A stretch of DNA of 64,000 nucleotides from Oscillospiraceae bacterium (lineage in GTDB: Bacteria > Bacillota_A > Clostridia > Oscillospirales > WRJC01). Each line of letters starts with the position of its first letter. Positions within the stretch are counted from its first letter, which is position 1. The notes beneath the pieces are model-generated. The model made no database searches. It saw only the letters and a list, made by a program, of their open reading frames with translations, and had not been told where the DNA came from. The position numbers and the translations under genes are program-made. Shown piece after piece: positions 26,305 to 35,972 of the stretch. The stretch spans positions 1 through 64,000 of the forward strand of contig WRJC01000005.1 in assembly GCA_009782405.1 (NCBI GenBank), given 5' to 3'.

Positions 26305-26481
26305 TTATTCCCCGACTTTTACGAGATGGGCGATGATTTTCAACTTCCCGTCGAGCACCGCGCCTTCTTCATGGGACGATACATCCCCGATTTTTTTCAA
26401 ACCCAGGGAAGCGGCGGTTTTTATCTGTTTGTCGCTTCTCCCTATGAGGCTCTTTACAAGTTTTATATCAATCTTAGCCAT
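26305..26481 (-). CDS. rpmD: 50S ribosomal protein L30
   Basis: A 58-residue ORF reads MAKIDIKLVKSLIGRSDKQI and continues with AASLGLKKIGD and LVKVGE. This is a normal bacterial L30 of about 60 residues with the ferredoxin-like fold. GAGAGGAG precedes the ATG. It lies between rpsE and rplO as in other spc operons; it was found by reading the minus strand directly because of its size. Confidence 0.95.
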   Translation of the reverse strand: MAKIDIKLVKSLIGRSDKQIKTAASLGLKKIGDVSSHEEGAVLDGKLKIIAHLVKVGE

Positions 26482-26494
26482 TTTAACTCCTCTC

Positions 26495-26992
26495 TCATAT
26501 GTCCGAAACCGCTTTGCCCCTCATCTTCGCGACTTCATCGACTGTGCGCAAGGCGCGAAGCCCTTCGAATGTGGCTTTCACGACATTTGTGGGGTTGTTC
26601 GACCTCAGGCATTTTGTTCTTATGTCCCTTACCCCCGCCATGTCCAAAACGGCCCTGACCGCTCCCCCGGCTATTACCCCGGTTCCTTCTGCGGCGGGTT
26701 TCAGCAAAACTTTCCCTGCGGCGAATTCCCCGATGATTTCGTGGGGTATCGTCGTCCCTTTAAGGGACACTTTTATCACGTTTTTTCTCGCATCTTCAAT
26801 AGCTTTTCTTATGGCATCGGGAATTTCGGCCGCTTTTCCGAGTCCGTACCCGACATGGCCGTTTTCGTCGCCTACCACCATGAGCGCGGTGAACCTTCTT
26901 ATGCGTCCGCCTTTTACGGTTTTCGATACGCTTTTTGTCGCCACGAGCCGCTCTTTTATGTCGAGCGTCGCGACATCGATCCTGTCTTCCAT
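26495..26992 (-). CDS. rpsE: 30S ribosomal protein S5
   Basis: S5 lies near the mRNA entry site and affects decoding fidelity. The 165-residue product has the double-stranded RNA-binding domain with [20 protein letters not shown] and [17 protein letters not shown], and a C-terminal domain with [18 protein letters not shown] and [20 protein letters not shown] precedes the ATG. It overlaps neither neighbour. Confidence 0.97.
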   Translation of the reverse strand: MEDRIDVATLDIKERLVATKSVSKTVKGGRIRRFTALMVVGDENGHVGYGLGKAAEIPDAIRKAIEDARKNVIKVSLKGTTIPHEIIGEFAAGKVLLKPAAEGTGVIAGGAVRAVLDMAGVRDIRTKCLRSNNPTNVVKATFEGLRALRTVDEVAKMRGKAVSDI

Positions 26993-27017
26993 CTAATGCT
27001 CCCTTTCATAAAAAATT

Positions 27018-27377
27018 TTAAAATTCCAATCCGCCTTCGCGCGCCCCGTCGGCGAGTTCCTTGACCCTGCCGTGGTACTGGTAGCCGCCCCTGTCGAAAA
27101 CAACCGTCTTTATGTTCGCCCCTGCGGCTTTTTTCGCGATGGCGAGCCCGACTTTTTTCGCGCTTTCCTTCTTCGATTCGCCCGCCTCGAAATCCTTTTC
27201 CAAGCTCGAAGCCGATACAAGCGTTTTTCCGCATGTGTCGTCAATTATCTGGGCGTATATATTCGCATTTGAGCGAAACACGCAAAGCCTCGGAAATTCG
27301 GGGGTGCCGGAAAGCTTGTTCCTGATTTTTGCGTGGCGTTTTTTTCTCGCTTCGTTTGAAGAAGTTTTGATAATCAT
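27018..27377 (-). CDS. rplR: 50S ribosomal protein L18
   Basis: L18 brings 5S rRNA into the large subunit together with L5. The 119-residue product has the basic N-terminus [20 protein letters not shown], the core [17 protein letters not shown] and the C-terminal [20 protein letters not shown]. The ribosome site is modest (TAGGT). Position between rplF and rpsE is standard. Confidence 0.97.
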   Translation of the reverse strand: MIIKTSSNEARKKRHAKIRNKLSGTPEFPRLCVFRSNANIYAQIIDDTCGKTLVSASSLEKDFEAGESKKESAKKVGLAIAKKAAGANIKTVVFDRGGYQYHGRVKELADGAREGGLEF

Positions 27378-27421
27378 AATTACCTACTCTTTACTTTCCT
27401 TTCCATCATATTCGTTACACG

Positions 27422-27985
27422 TTATTTCTTGCCCGTTTTGCCCGCTTTGCGCCTTATCCTTTCGTTTACGTACTTCAGCCCGCTGCCGTTGGGGTACGGG
27501 TTGTGTTTGAGCAGCCTGAGATTTCTTATCTCCGCCGCAATCTGGCCGACTCTCTGCTTGTCCGCGCCGGAAACCACCAATTTGGTCGGGGTGGGTGCGT
27601 CTATGGTTATCCCCGGTTCTTCCTCCAATGTGATTGGGTGCGAATATCCGATGTTGAGAGTCATGGTCTTTCCCTGTTTTTGCGCCCTGTAGCCCACGCC
27701 GACTATATCCAGCTCTTTCGAGTATCCGCTTGTCACGCCGGTTACCATGTTGTTTACAAGCGCCCTTGTGAGCCCGTGAAGCGCCCGATGCTGCGCTTCA
27801 TCCGATGGGCGTTCGACCAAAATCGCCGCGCCCTCGATTTTTATCGCCATATCTTTATGCATCACTTGATTCAGCGTGCCTTTCGGCCCTTTGACCGTCA
27901 CGCTGCTGCCGCCATCGGCAAGATTTTCAATTTTTACGTCCACGCCCGCCGGTATCGCCACGGGCATTCTCCCGATTCTCGACAT
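27422..27985 (-). CDS. rplF: 50S ribosomal protein L6
   Basis: The 187-residue L6 binds near the sarcin-ricin loop. It starts MSRIGRMPVAIPAGVDVKI and has two repeated domains. GPKGTL in the first and the C-terminal KHNPYPNGSGLKYVNERIRRKAGKTGKK are diagnostic. TGGAGGA precedes the ATG. It is followed by rplR after 44 nt. Confidence 0.97.
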   Translation of the reverse strand: MSRIGRMPVAIPAGVDVKIENLADGGSSVTVKGPKGTLNQVMHKDMAIKIEGAAILVERPSDEAQHRALHGLTRALVNNMVTGVTSGYSKELDIVGVGYRAQKQGKTMTLNIGYSHPITLEEEPGITIDAPTPTKLVVSGADKQRVGQIAAEIRNLRLLKHNPYPNGSGLKYVNERIRRKAGKTGKK

Positions 27986-28015
27986 AATTTATCCTCCATC
28001 GTTCAATTTGTTTCC

Positions 28016-28046
28016 ATCGATTTTATGCAAGCGATTTTATGCAAGT
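28016..28046. repeat. Spacer repeat block TTTTATGCAAG, two copies
   Basis: Two close copies of GATTTTATGCAAG lie in the rplF-rpsH gap (28019-28031 and 28032-28044). The same block appears inverted in the 57-bp repeat at 3052 and recurs near 26289, 33083 and 33972. It appears to be one module of the dispersed spacer repeats. Confidence 0.6.
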
Positions 28047-28054
28047 ATGCGAAA

Positions 28055-28453
28055 TTACCAAACGAACGCGAGTATTTCTCCGCCCACGTTTTCTTTTTTC
28101 GCGTTTTTGCCCGTCATTATACCTTTGGATGTCGAAACTATCGCGATTCCGAGCCCCCTTAAAACAGAAGGCATTTCTTCGCATGTGGAATATTTTCTCA
28201 GTCCGGGCTTCGATACCCTGCGTATGCCCTGGATGATCTTTTTCTTTCCGGGTCCATATTTCAAAGTTATCCTTATGATGCCCTGTTTTCCGTCTTCTAT
28301 TATCTGATAGCTTTTTATATATCCCTCCTCGACCAAAATATCGGCGATCGCTTTTTTTATTTTGGAGGCGGGTACATCCACCGATTCATGCCTTGCCGTG
28401 TTCGCGTTTCTTATCCGGGTCAGCATATCCGCGATTGCGTCTATTATCTGCAT
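28055..28453 (-). CDS. rpsH: 30S ribosomal protein S8
   Basis: S8 binds the central domain of 16S rRNA early in assembly. The 132-residue product has [32 protein letters not shown] at its N-terminal half and the signature [20 protein letters not shown] near the end. AAAGGAGG precedes the ATG. The order rpsN-rpsH-rplF is standard. Confidence 0.97.
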   Translation of the reverse strand: MQIIDAIADMLTRIRNANTARHESVDVPASKIKKAIADILVEEGYIKSYQIIEDGKQGIIRITLKYGPGKKKIIQGIRRVSKPGLRKYSTCEEMPSVLRGLGIAIVSTSKGIMTGKNAKKENVGGEILAFVW

Positions 28454-28496
28454 TAATCTGTCCTCCTTTGCTTTATTTATATTTTATGCTCTTTCT

Positions 28497-28682
28497 CTAC
28501 CAGCTGGCCTTTTTTATCCCCGGTATGTGGCCTTTGTAAGCGAGTTCCCTGAAACAGATGCGGCATACCGAGTATTTTCTCAGATAAGCGTGGGGCCTGC
28601 CGCATATTTGGCAGCGGTTGTATTCCCTCGTCGAAAATTTTTGCGGCCGCTGCTGTTTTAAAATCATCGATTTTTTTGCCAA
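28497..28682 (-). CDS. rpsN: 30S ribosomal protein S14, zinc type, TTG start
   Basis: The 61-residue type Z S14 has the two pairs CQIC (residue 24 onward) and CRIC (residue 40 onward) that bind zinc, and ends [11 protein letters not shown]. The start is TTG at 28682: GGAGGAG lies 7 nt before it and the product then reads [10 protein letters not shown], as in other type Z S14. The first in-frame ATG, 4 codons later, would remove the conserved AKKS. Confidence 0.95.
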   Translation of the reverse strand: MAKKSMILKQQRPQKFSTREYNRCQICGRPHAYLRKYSVCRICFRELAYKGHIPGIKKASW

Positions 28683-28768
28683 TCCAACTCCTCCTGTTCT
28701 ATAAAATCTTATCGTTTGATTTAGTTGCAATATTGATTTTCGTTACGCTATCCTCACGTTCACATTCG

Positions 28769-29317
28769 TTACACGTCTCTGGCGAATGGCGCGCCGAACG
28801 CGCTCAAAAGCTCCCTCGCTTCTTCGTCTGTTTTCGCGTTTGTCACGATCACGATGTCCATTCCCCTGATTTTGTCGATTTTGTCGTATTCTATCTCGGG
28901 GAATATGAGCTGCTCCTTTATGCCAATGGCGTAATTTCCCCTGCCGTCGAAGGCGTTCGGGTTCACGCCCTTGAAGTCGCGGACGCGGGGAAGCGCCAGA
29001 TTGAACAGCCTGTCCAAAAATTCGTACATGCGGTCGCCCCTGAGCGTTGTTTTCGCCCCGACTTTCGTGCCCGCGCGGAGCTTGAAATTCGCCACTGATT
29101 TCTTCGCGGTCGTCGGGACCGCTTTTTGCCCCGTTATTATCATTATGTCGCCGACAACCGAATCTATGACCTTCGAATTGTCTTTAGCGTCTCCGCAGCC
29201 CACGTTTACCACCACTTTTTCCAATTTCGGGATTTGCATTGGGGACTTATAGTTGAATTTTTTCATGAGTTCGGGGGCGATCGCCGAATCATATTGCTCT
29301 TTGAGCCTGGATGCCAT
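28769..29317 (-). CDS. rplE: 50S ribosomal protein L5
   Basis: L5 binds 5S rRNA and contacts P-site tRNA. The 182-residue protein reads [54 protein letters not shown] and [20 protein letters not shown], all typical. AGGAGA precedes the ATG. A diffuse palindromic spacer repeat lies between it and rplX. Confidence 0.97.
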   Translation of the reverse strand: MASRLKEQYDSAIAPELMKKFNYKSPMQIPKLEKVVVNVGCGDAKDNSKVIDSVVGDIMIITGQKAVPTTAKKSVANFKLRAGTKVGAKTTLRGDRMYEFLDRLFNLALPRVRDFKGVNPNAFDGRGNYAIGIKEQLIFPEIEYDKIDKIRGMDIVIVTNAKTDEEARELLSAFGAPFARDV

Positions 29318-29338
29318 AGCTTACTCTCTCCTTTAATC

Positions 29339-29436
29339 GATTGGCGTGACATGAACTGATGCGAATGAATGTTTTATCCATATGCCGTTCATGTTCATGC
29401 CTGCATAAATTCCGAATGCGAACTGCGCTCACATTC
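29339..29436. repeat. Dispersed spacer repeat between rplX and rplE
   Basis: The segment starts ATTGGCGTGACATGAAC, contains ATATGCCGTTCATGTTCATGC and TGCATAAA, and ends with alternating GAATGCGAAC and GTTCGCATTC-like words. It shares the TTGGCGTGA edge with 24371 and 56487, and the GTTCAT words with 3052. It is degenerate but recognisable. Confidence 0.55.
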
Positions 29437-29444
29437 GCTGAACT

Positions 29445-29792
29445 TTATAATTCTTCTCCGCATGAAGCGCATGTCCTCACGCTTTTGTTTTCGCCCGAGG
29501 CTTTTTCTTTTACCCTCACGCCCTTGCCGCATTTCGTGCAGTACGGCAGAACCTTGCAGGCATAAATCGGGCCGGAAGTTTTAATTATACCGCCCGGCTG
29601 GCCTTGGCGGCGGGGTTTGACGTGCTTTGAAACCGTGTTTACCCCGTCTATTATGAGCTTGCCTTCCTTAGGGGCCACTTCTATGACTTTTCCCCTTCTT
29701 CCTTTGTCGTCTCCCGATATGACTATGACTTCGTCGTCTTTTTTTATGTGCGCTACAGATCCGCTTTTATCGACGCTTTTGTATAATCCCAT
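29445..29792 (-). CDS. rplX: 50S ribosomal protein L24 with C-terminal zinc ribbon
   Basis: The 115-residue protein has a KOW domain (KKDDEVIVISGDDKGRRGKV) and the HVKPRRQGQPGGIIKTSGPI region of L24, an early 23S rRNA binder. The C-terminus carries CTKC and CASC pairs, so it is a zinc-binding variant. AGGTGA precedes the ATG. Position between rplN and rplE is standard. Confidence 0.96.
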   Translation of the reverse strand: MGLYKSVDKSGSVAHIKKDDEVIVISGDDKGRRGKVIEVAPKEGKLIIDGVNTVSKHVKPRRQGQPGGIIKTSGPIYACKVLPYCTKCGKGVRVKEKASGENKSVRTCASCGEEL

Positions 29793-29809
29793 TTTAATTC
29801 ACCTCACGC

Positions 29810-30178
29810 TTACAATACTTCGGGGGCAAGGGACAATATCTTCAAATAATCTTTTTCCCTTAACTCTCTTGCCACAGGGCCGAAAATACGGGTTCCCCTG
29901 GGGTTTTTGTCTTCTCTTATGATGACTGCGGCGTTTTCGTCGAAGCGTATGTGCGAGCCGTCGCCTCTCCGCAGCCCGCTCACAGTCCTTACGATGACCG
30001 CGCGCACAACTTCGCCTTTTTTGACGACTCCGCCGGGCGTGGCTTTTTTTACCGAGCACACCACGACGTCGCCGATATTTCCGTATCTCCTGCCGGTCCC
30101 GCCAAGCACCCTTATGCACATGAGCTCTTTTGCCCCTGTGTTGTCGGCGACTTTCATCAACGATTGCTGTTGAATCAC
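29810..30178 (-). CDS. rplN: 50S ribosomal protein L14, GTG start
   Basis: L14 sits at the subunit interface. The start is GTG at 30178, giving [19 protein letters not shown] and 122 residues, the usual length. GGAGG lies 8 nt upstream. A longer in-frame opening exists to 30244 but would include the ribosome site and 22 unrelated residues. C-terminal motifs are [16 protein letters not shown] and [11 protein letters not shown]. Confidence 0.96.
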   Translation of the reverse strand: MIQQQSLMKVADNTGAKELMCIRVLGGTGRRYGNIGDVVVCSVKKATPGGVVKKGEVVRAVIVRTVSGLRRGDGSHIRFDENAAVIIREDKNPRGTRIFGPVARELREKDYLKILSLAPEVL

Positions 30179-30215
30179 TCTGATTTCCTCCTCACTGTTA
30201 ATATATATCGATCGG

Positions 30216-30599
30216 CTACTTGACTTTTTCAAGTATCCTGACAAGCCTGAAATGTTTGTCCCTTGAAAGCGGCTTGGTTTCCATTATCAGGACCCTGTCG
30301 CCGACGTCGCACTCGTTGTTTTGGTCGTGAACTTTGAATTTTATGGAGCGTTTCAATATCTTGCTATACTTGTCGTGCTTCACGCTCTCGGTGATTTTCA
30401 CCACGGCCGTCTTGTCCATCTTGTTGCTGACCACCATGCCGATCCTTTCTTTTCGCATATTCCTCGCAGCGGCTGTGGCTGTTTCTGCGGCGCTCTCCAA
30501 ATTCTCGGCGCTTTCGACATTTTCTACCGCTGTCTGCCCGACGGCATCTGCCGCATCCATGTTATCTACATTATTGTCCATGTTATCCATATTATCCAT
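30216..30599 (-). CDS. rpsQ: 30S ribosomal protein S17 with low-complexity N-terminus
   Basis: Residues 48-127 are a normal S17 ([50 protein letters not shown]). The 47 residues before it are acidic and Ala-rich and start with repeats of Met-Asp-Asn encoded by tandem ATGGATAAY 9-mers. AAAGGAG lies 14 nt before the first ATG. An internal start at M48 has AGGA only 2 nt before it, which is too close, so the extended form is favoured but not proven. Most S17 have 80-90 residues. Confidence 0.85.
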   Translation of the reverse strand: MDNMDNMDNNVDNMDAADAVGQTAVENVESAENLESAAETATAAARNMRKERIGMVVSNKMDKTAVVKITESVKHDKYSKILKRSIKFKVHDQNNECDVGDRVLIMETKPLSRDKHFRLVRILEKVK

Positions 30600-30642
30600 A
30601 TTTTAACCGGTAACTCCTTTCCCGCATATTTTTAGAGCCATG

Positions 30643-30837
30643 CTATGAGTTAAGTTCCCTCTGCCTTAGAATCGTCAGCGACCTCGCAATATCTTTTCTC
30701 ACATACTTCAATCTCATGGGGTTGTCCAATTGATTTATAGCGTGCTGAAAACGGAGATTAAAAAGTTCCTCTTTGAGATCCTTTATTTTCTTTTCGAGGT
30801 CTCCCTCGCTGAGTTCCCTTATTTCTGATGCCTTCAT
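30643..30837 (-). CDS. rpmC: 50S ribosomal protein L29
   Basis: The 64-residue helical hairpin protein reads [20 protein letters not shown] and ends [17 protein letters not shown]29 lies at the exit tunnel and helps dock SRP and trigger factor. AAAGGAG precedes the ATG. Position between rplP and rpsQ is standard. Confidence 0.96.
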   Translation of the reverse strand: MKASEIRELSEGDLEKKIKDLKEELFNLRFQHAINQLDNPMRLKYVRKDIARSLTILRQRELNS

Positions 30838-30856
30838 TTGAATTCAATCTCCTTTC

Positions 30857-31318
30857 TTATTTTGCTTCGTTTGCTGTGGCTGCGCTTTTCCGGCTCTGCA
30901 TTTCTTCTAATATTTTTTTGGTCACGAATTTGCATTTCACCGGGAGTTTATGCGTGGCCAGCCGCATCGCTTCTCTGGCTTGGTCTTCCGCTATCCCGTC
31001 CATTTCAAACATGATCCGACCCGGTTTCACCACCGCGACCCAATATTCCGGCGAGCCTTTGCCGGAACCCATTCGGGTTTCGGCGGGTTTTTCGGTCACC
31101 GGCTTGTCGGGGAATATTTTTATCCAGACGTTCCCGCCCCTTTTTATGTAGCGGGTCATCGATATGCGCGCCGCTTCTATCTGATTGCTCGTGATCCAGC
31201 AGGGTTCGGCGGCCATAAGGCCGAACTGTCCGTATGAGAGGGTGTTGCCCCTGCTCGCTTTGCCTTTCATCCTGCCCCTGTGGACTCTGCGGTATTTCAC
31301 CCTTTTAGGTATTAACAT
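30857..31318 (-). CDS. rplP: 50S ribosomal protein L16
   Basis: L16 helps shape the A site. Start at 31318 ([11 protein letters not shown], 153 residues) is preferred because GGAGG lies 8 nt upstream; another ATG two codons earlier is only 2 nt from it. Conserved blocks are [21 protein letters not shown] and [18 protein letters not shown]. The coding region overlaps the end of rpsC by 14 nt. The last 12 or so residues (Ser/Ala/Asn/Glu) are a short extra tail. Confidence 0.96.
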   Translation of the reverse strand: MLIPKRVKYRRVHRGRMKGKASRGNTLSYGQFGLMAAEPCWITSNQIEAARISMTRYIKRGGNVWIKIFPDKPVTEKPAETRMGSGKGSPEYWVAVVKPGRIMFEMDGIAEDQAREAMRLATHKLPVKCKFVTKKILEEMQSRKSAATANEAK

Positions 31319-32309
31319 CGCCATTGCCTCCTTCCGGTATGTTCGCTTCCGGCGTTTCCGCCGCTATTTCGCTGTCGGCGGGCCTGACCGGTTTTGCCGG
31401 CCTTGGGCCAAATGTTTTTCTGTTGCCGAAATTACCCGGCGGGAGCGTCGGGGCATTGTCCCGGTTGAACCTGCCTCTTCCGTCCCTTTGGCCCTGCCCC
31501 TGCGGGCGCCGGTCTCCGCCGCTTCTGTTGTCCCTTTGCTGATAGGGCCTGTCGGATCTCTCGTGGCCGCTTTTGTCGTCGCCGTCCCTTTCGGGCCTGT
31601 CATATCGGCGCTCGCGCCTCTGCGGTATATTTTCGCCCACTTTGCTTCTGTCAGCTTCGGATTTCGCGTCCCTGTTGACTTTCGTCAAAACTTCGCCTTT
31701 GTATATCCAGACTTTTATGCCGATGAGCCCCATTTTTGTCAGCGCGGCGTGCTGCCCGTAGTCTATGTCCGCCCTTATCGTCTGCAAAGGTATAGTCCCT
31801 TCGTGGTAATGCTCCGTCCTCGCTATGTCCGCTCCTCCGAGAAGGCCCGAAACGGCGACCTTTATCCCCTTGGCCCCGAGTTTCATCGTAGATGCTATCG
31901 CCTGCTTCATCGCCCTCCTGAAAGAAACCCTCCTCTCGAGCTGTTCGGATATTTTTTCGGCGACCAATTGGGCGTTCATGTCCGGATATTTGATCTCGAC
32001 TATATTGACCGAAACGGGTTTGCCAAGTATTTTTTCTATTTCGGGACGCAGCTTGTCTATTTCGTCGCCGCCCCTGCCGATGACCAGACCGGGTTTCGAG
32101 CAGTGTATTATCACCCTGACCCTCTGATTGTCCCTTTCTATTTCTATTTTGGGAACTCCCGCCAAAAACAGCTTTTTCTTCAAAAATTTCCTGAGGTTGT
32201 AATCCGACACGATTGTCTTGCCAAAATCCGCATCTTTTACGAACCAACGGGAATCCCAGTTTTTTATTATGCCAACACGTAAACCGTGAGGATTGACTTT
32301 TTGGCCCAT
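31305..32309 (-). CDS. rpsC: 30S ribosomal protein S3 with long disordered tail
   Basis: S3 forms the mRNA entry tunnel. The first 215 or so residues are a normal S3: [20 protein letters not shown], the KH motif [18 protein letters not shown] and [19 protein letters not shown]. About 120 more residues follow: an Arg/Asp/Gly/Gln-rich stretch resembling RGG tails ([30 protein letters not shown]), then a Pro/Ala/Glu end. Typical S3 have 210-250 residues, so 334 is unusual. AAGGAGG precedes the ATG; the 3' end overlaps rplP. Confidence 0.95.
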   Translation of the reverse strand: MGQKVNPHGLRVGIIKNWDSRWFVKDADFGKTIVSDYNLRKFLKKKLFLAGVPKIEIERDNQRVRVIIHCSKPGLVIGRGGDEIDKLRPEIEKILGKPVSVNIVEIKYPDMNAQLVAEKISEQLERRVSFRRAMKQAIASTMKLGAKGIKVAVSGLLGGADIARTEHYHEGTIPLQTIRADIDYGQHAALTKMGLIGIKVWIYKGEVLTKVNRDAKSEADRSKVGENIPQRRERRYDRPERDGDDKSGHERSDRPYQQRDNRSGGDRRPQGQGQRDGRGRFNRDNAPTLPPGNFGNRKTFGPRPAKPVRPADSEIAAETPEANIPEGGNGDVNT

Positions 32310-32334
32310 TTTTCGGTGATTCTCCTCCTTAAAT

Positions 32335-32369
32335 ATCGTTCATATTTGTTCATGGTTAATGCAAGCCTG
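32335..32369. repeat. Spacer repeat between rplV and rpsC
   Basis: ATCGTTCATATTTGTTCAT (32335-32353) is a 19-base exact match to the inverse of the 57-bp repeat at 3052. It is followed by AATGCAAGCCTGC, another module of the family. Confidence 0.75.
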
Positions 32370-32729
32370 CTATTCGGCTTTTTCCCTTACGGCGATCGTA
32401 ATGTGGGAACTTCTTTTGTATATCCTGTCCATTCTTCCTTTCGCCCTGGGCATCGCCCTTTTCATAATCGGCCCTGGGCATACGAAACATTCGCTCACGT
32501 ACAGTTTCGAGGCGTCCAAATGATTGTTGTTTTCCGCATTCGCCACCGCGGAAGCAAGCAGCTTGTACAGGTATCCGGCCGCCGCTTTGGGCGTGGATTT
32601 CAATATCCCGGCTGCCCTGCCCACTTCTTTGCCTCTTATGAGATCCAAGACGATCTTCACTTTGCGGGGCGAAATTCGCGCATAGCGCAAATACGCCCTG
32701 GCGTCTCCTATTTCCGGTTTGGATGTCAT
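32370..32729 (-). CDS. rplV: 50S ribosomal protein L22
   Basis: L22 lines the exit tunnel and is a macrolide-resistance locus. The 119-residue product reads YLRYARISPRKVKIVLDLIR, KLYVSECFVCPGPIMKRAMP and RAKGRMDRIYKRSSHITI. GAGGAGA precedes the ATG. The order rpsS-rplV-rpsC is standard. Confidence 0.97.
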   Translation of the reverse strand: MTSKPEIGDARAYLRYARISPRKVKIVLDLIRGKEVGRAAGILKSTPKAAAGYLYKLLASAVANAENNNHLDASKLYVSECFVCPGPIMKRAMPRAKGRMDRIYKRSSHITIAVREKAE

Positions 32730-32768
32730 TTTTCGCTTCTCCTCTCTATCAGATTGTGCAGATTGTAT

Positions 32769-33050
32769 TTATTTCGCCGTATTGGACGTTTTTGAGCCCG
32801 AATGCCCCCTGAATATCCTCGTCGGCGAAAACTCGCCGAGCTTGTGGCCCACCATATCTTCGGTCACATAGACCGGCACGTGTTTCTTTCCGTCGTAGAC
32901 TGCGATCGTGTGCCCTACGAACTCGGGGAATATCATGGATGCCCTCGACCATGTTTTGAGAACTTTTTTTTCGTTTTTTTCGTTCATCGCTTCTATTCTC
33001 TTATACAGCTTGGCCTCGACGAACGGCCCTTTTTTCAAGCTTCTGCTCAC
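32769..33050 (-). CDS. rpsS: 30S ribosomal protein S19, GTG start
   Basis: The 93-residue protein begins with GTG (33050): [27 protein letters not shown] lies 10 nt upstream and no ATG fits. [29 protein letters not shown] and [13 protein letters not shown] are diagnostic. S19 sits with S13 in the 30S head. It is followed by rplV after 39 nt. Confidence 0.96.
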   Translation of the reverse strand: MSRSLKKGPFVEAKLYKRIEAMNEKNEKKVLKTWSRASMIFPEFVGHTIAVYDGKKHVPVYVTEDMVGHKLGEFSPTRIFRGHSGSKTSNTAK

Positions 33051-33118
33051 TTTTGGTCTGCCCTCCTTATTTATTTATGCTGTTTTTATGCAAACACGCG
33101 CATAAACTGCGCTTTTGT

Positions 33119-33949
33119 TCATTTGTCGTATCTGCGTTTTATGATCAATTTGTCCGATTTGGCTTTTTTGTTTCTGGTTTTCAGGCCCAGCGCCGGTTTG
33201 CCCCACGGGGTCATGGGCCCCGGGTGCCCAATTGGCGATTTTCCCTCGCCGCCGCCGTGCGGGTGGTCTACCGGGTTCATGACCGAACCCCTTACCGTCG
33301 GGCGCATTCCTTTGTGCCTCGTTTTGCCCGCTTTGCCCACTCTGACGTTTTCATGGTCGAGGTTCCCCACCTGACCGATCGTGGCTTTGCATTCGAGCGC
33401 GACTATCCTGACTTCGCCCGAAGGCAGCCTGATTTGCGCCACTTGGCCGTCTTTTGCCATGAGCTGCGCAGAAGATCCCGCCGAACGCACCAGCTGCGCC
33501 CCTTTGCCCGGAGTCAGCTCAATGTTGTTTATCACGGTCCCGAGCGGTATGTTCTTTATGGGAAGCGCATTTCCGGGCTTGATGTCCGCCCCTGCGCCCG
33601 ATGTCACGACGTCTCCCACTTTGAGGCCTTGCGGCGATATTATGTAGCTCTTTTTGCCCGCTTCGGATTCGAGCAGCGCTATGTAAGCCGTCCTGTTCGG
33701 GTCATATTCTATCGCTTTCACTGCTGTAGCTTCGGACTCTAAGCGTTTGAAGTCGATTATCCTGTATTTTCTTTTGTTTCCGCCGCCCCTGTGGCGGACC
33801 GTGATTTTGCCTGTGTTGTTCCTGCCGGCGTTTTTCTTCAATATCCTGGTCAGGCTTCTCTCCGGGGTCGTCTTGGTTATCTCTTCATAGCTCGGGACTG
33901 TCATGTTGCGCCTGCCGGCTGTCATCGGCTTATATTTTATCGTGGGCAT
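33119..33949 (-). CDS. rplB: 50S ribosomal protein L2
   Basis: L2 is needed for subunit joining and peptidyl transfer. The 276-residue product has [20 protein letters not shown] at the start, the RNA-binding middle with [18 protein letters not shown], and the C-terminal [18 protein letters not shown] with the functionally essential His. AAGGAGA precedes the ATG. Position between rplW and rpsS is standard. Confidence 0.98.
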   Translation of the reverse strand: MPTIKYKPMTAGRRNMTVPSYEEITKTTPERSLTRILKKNAGRNNTGKITVRHRGGGNKRKYRIIDFKRLESEATAVKAIEYDPNRTAYIALLESEAGKKSYIISPQGLKVGDVVTSGAGADIKPGNALPIKNIPLGTVINNIELTPGKGAQLVRSAGSSAQLMAKDGQVAQIRLPSGEVRIVALECKATIGQVGNLDHENVRVGKAGKTRHKGMRPTVRGSVMNPVDHPHGGGEGKSPIGHPGPMTPWGKPALGLKTRNKKAKSDKLIIKRRYDK

Positions 33950-33999
33950 GATTCATCTTCTCCTTTTTCAATTTTATGCAATCCTATGCAAGCCTGCGT

Positions 34000-34296
34000 C
34001 TAAAACATTCCGTCGAAGAACGCTATGGATCCCGACTCCGGAGTGAGGGTCACTATGGCTTTTTTCCAGGCGGAGGTGCTTCCTTTGGGGCGCGCCCCCA
34101 GCCTTTTTTTCTTGCCGGGCATATTTATCGTGTTCACGTCTTTGACTTTTACTTTGAAGACTTCTTCGACTGCGTATTTTATTTCCGGCTTGGAAGCTTC
34201 TTTCATCACTTTGAACGCATATTTTTTGTTTTTTGCCATATCCATGCTGCTTTCCGTTATCAACGGCTTTATTATCAAGTCATGAGCGGTTTTCAT
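34000..34296 (-). CDS. rplW: 50S ribosomal protein L23
   Basis: L23 at the exit tunnel docks trigger factor and SRP. The 98-residue protein reads [40 protein letters not shown] and [17 protein letters not shown]. Its ATG overlaps the rplD stop (ATGA), so translation is coupled. Confidence 0.97.
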   Translation of the reverse strand: MKTAHDLIIKPLITESSMDMAKNKKYAFKVMKEASKPEIKYAVEEVFKVKVKDVNTINMPGKKKRLGARPKGSTSAWKKAIVTLTPESGSIAFFDGMF

Positions 34297-34919
34297 TGCG
34301 CATAAACCTCCTCGATTTTATCTATCGCGCCCGACGAAGCGATGAATTTGCCGCAATTGAGCACATCGTAGACATTCAGGCTGTCAGCCATCGCCGTTTT
34401 GATGCCCGGGATGTTCGCCGCGCTTTTGATGAGTTTCTCGTCGTGCCCCTCCACCACTATCATGGCTTTCTTGCCCGCATCCAGCGCGCCGAGCATATTC
34501 GCTATAATTTTCGTCTTGTATTCGTCTGTTTTTATGCTGTCCACCACGACAAACTCGCCGTTTCTGAATTTCGAGGTCAGGGCTCCTTTGAGCGCCGCCC
34601 TTTTCGCCTTCTTGTTTATCGAAAGCCTGTAGCTCCTCGGTTTCGGGCCGAAGGCTATTCCGCCGTGAGTCCAGTTCGGGCTCCTCGTCGAACCCTGCCT
34701 TGCCCTGCCCGTTCCCTTCTGCCTCCACGGTTTCCTTCCGCCCCCTCTCACTTCCGCCCTTGTGAGCGTGGAATGGGTGCCGACCCGCTGGTTTGAAAGA
34801 TAGGCCCGGACGACGCTGTGCATCAGGGATTCATTTACGGAAGCGTCGAATATATCGTCTGAAATATCTTTTGTCCCCGTTTCATTGCCGGACATGTCCA
34901 ATACTTTTATATTCGGCAT
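34293..34919 (-). CDS. rplD: 50S ribosomal protein L4
   Basis: Start at 34919 ([15 protein letters not shown], 208 residues) with AAAGGAG 8 nt upstream; an in-frame TTG start 6 codons earlier would include that site. The tunnel loop region has [22 protein letters not shown]4 acts as autogenous repressor of the S10 operon in E. coli; whether it does so here is unknown, though the operon has a long leader. Confidence 0.97.
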   Translation of the reverse strand: MPNIKVLDMSGNETGTKDISDDIFDASVNESLMHSVVRAYLSNQRVGTHSTLTRAEVRGGGRKPWRQKGTGRARQGSTRSPNWTHGGIAFGPKPRSYRLSINKKAKRAALKGALTSKFRNGEFVVVDSIKTDEYKTKIIANMLGALDAGKKAMIVVEGHDEKLIKSAANIPGIKTAMADSLNVYDVLNCGKFIASSGAIDKIEEVYAQ

Positions 34920-34971
34920 TTTTTGTTCTCCTTTCAATTTATGTAACTATGTGGCGCAAATATCCAAAAAT

Positions 34972-35628
34972 CTACTTCACCGCGTCCCTGACGAACACTA
35001 TCGAGCCTTTTGGCCCCGGAACCGCGCCTTTTACGGCTATAAGATTTTTTTCCTTGTCGATTTTGATCACTTCCAGATTTTGGGTTGTCACCCGCTCGTG
35101 CCCGTATTGGCCGGCCATTTTTTTGTTTTTCATGATCCTCGACGGGTCGCTGTTCGCGCCCATTGAGCCTGCGTGCCTGTGGACGGGACCCACGCCGTGC
35201 GTCTCCTTCTGCGTGTGGAGGCCCCAGCGTTTGACCGCTCCGGAAAATCCGCGCCCTTTCGTCATCCCCGTGACATCCACTTTTTCGCCTTCCTTGAAGG
35301 CGTCGGCTTCTATCTTGTCGCCCACTTTCAGGTTTTCGGCATCTTTGAGTTTGAATTCTTTGAGGTGCCTCTTGGGGGGCATGCCCGCTTTTTTGAAGTG
35401 CCCCTTCATGGGTTTTATGATCTTTTTCTCCTTTTTTTCCGTGTAGTCGGCAAACCCGAGCTGGACTGCGCTGTATCCGTCGTTTTCCGGCGTTTTTACC
35501 TGCATTACCAGACACGGCCCCGCTTCTATTACGGTGACCGGGACGACATTCCCGTTGGCCGGGACAAATATCTGCGTCATTCCGAGCTTTTTGCCTATGA
35601 TGCTTTTTTGGGCCGGCATTCTGCTCAT
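34972..35628 (-). CDS. rplC: 50S ribosomal protein L3
   Basis: L3 starts 50S assembly and reaches the peptidyl transferase centre. The 218-residue product has IIGKKLGMTQIFVPANGNV, GFSGAVKRWGLHTQKETHGV and HRHAGSMGANSDPSR. AGGAGG lies 10 nt before the ATG at 35628. Position between rpsJ and rplD is standard. Confidence 0.97.
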   Translation of the reverse strand: MSRMPAQKSIIGKKLGMTQIFVPANGNVVPVTVIEAGPCLVMQVKTPENDGYSAVQLGFADYTEKKEKKIIKPMKGHFKKAGMPPKRHLKEFKLKDAENLKVGDKIEADAFKEGEKVDVTGMTKGRGFSGAVKRWGLHTQKETHGVGPVHRHAGSMGANSDPSRIMKNKKMAGQYGHERVTTQNLEVIKIDKEKNLIAVKGAVPGPKGSIVFVRDAVK

Positions 35629-35657
35629 GTCTTTTTTTCCTCCTTATTTATGTATAT

Positions 35658-35972
35658 TTAAATCTTGACTTCGATTTCCACGCCAGCAGGCAGTTCGAGT
35701 TCCTGAAGCGCGGATATTGTCTTTGGGGTGGGCTTTAGCACGTCTATGAGCCTTTTGTGTGTCCTGTATTCGAATTGTTCCCTCGAATCCTTGTATTTGT
35801 GAACCGCCCGCAATATGGTGACTATTTCCTTTTCAGTGGGAAGGGGGATGGGCCCCGATATTTCGGCTCCCTGAAGCCTTGCGATCTCCACTATCTTCGC
35901 CGCCGCCGAATCGATCAGCGTGTGGTCGTAGGATTTCAGCCTTATCCTGATTTTGTCTTTTGCCTTTGCCAT
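35658..35972 (-). CDS. rpsJ: 30S ribosomal protein S10
   Basis: S10 is also the NusE transcription factor. Start at 35972 ([20 protein letters not shown], 104 residues) with AAAGGAGG 11 nt upstream. [19 protein letters not shown] and [14 protein letters not shown] are typical. It is the first gene of the 17-kb ribosomal operon and follows a leader of about 316 nt. Confidence 0.97.
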   Translation of the reverse strand: MAKAKDKIRIRLKSYDHTLIDSAAAKIVEIARLQGAEISGPIPLPTEKEIVTILRAVHKYKDSREQFEYRTHKRLIDVLKPTPKTISALQELELPAGVEIEVKI

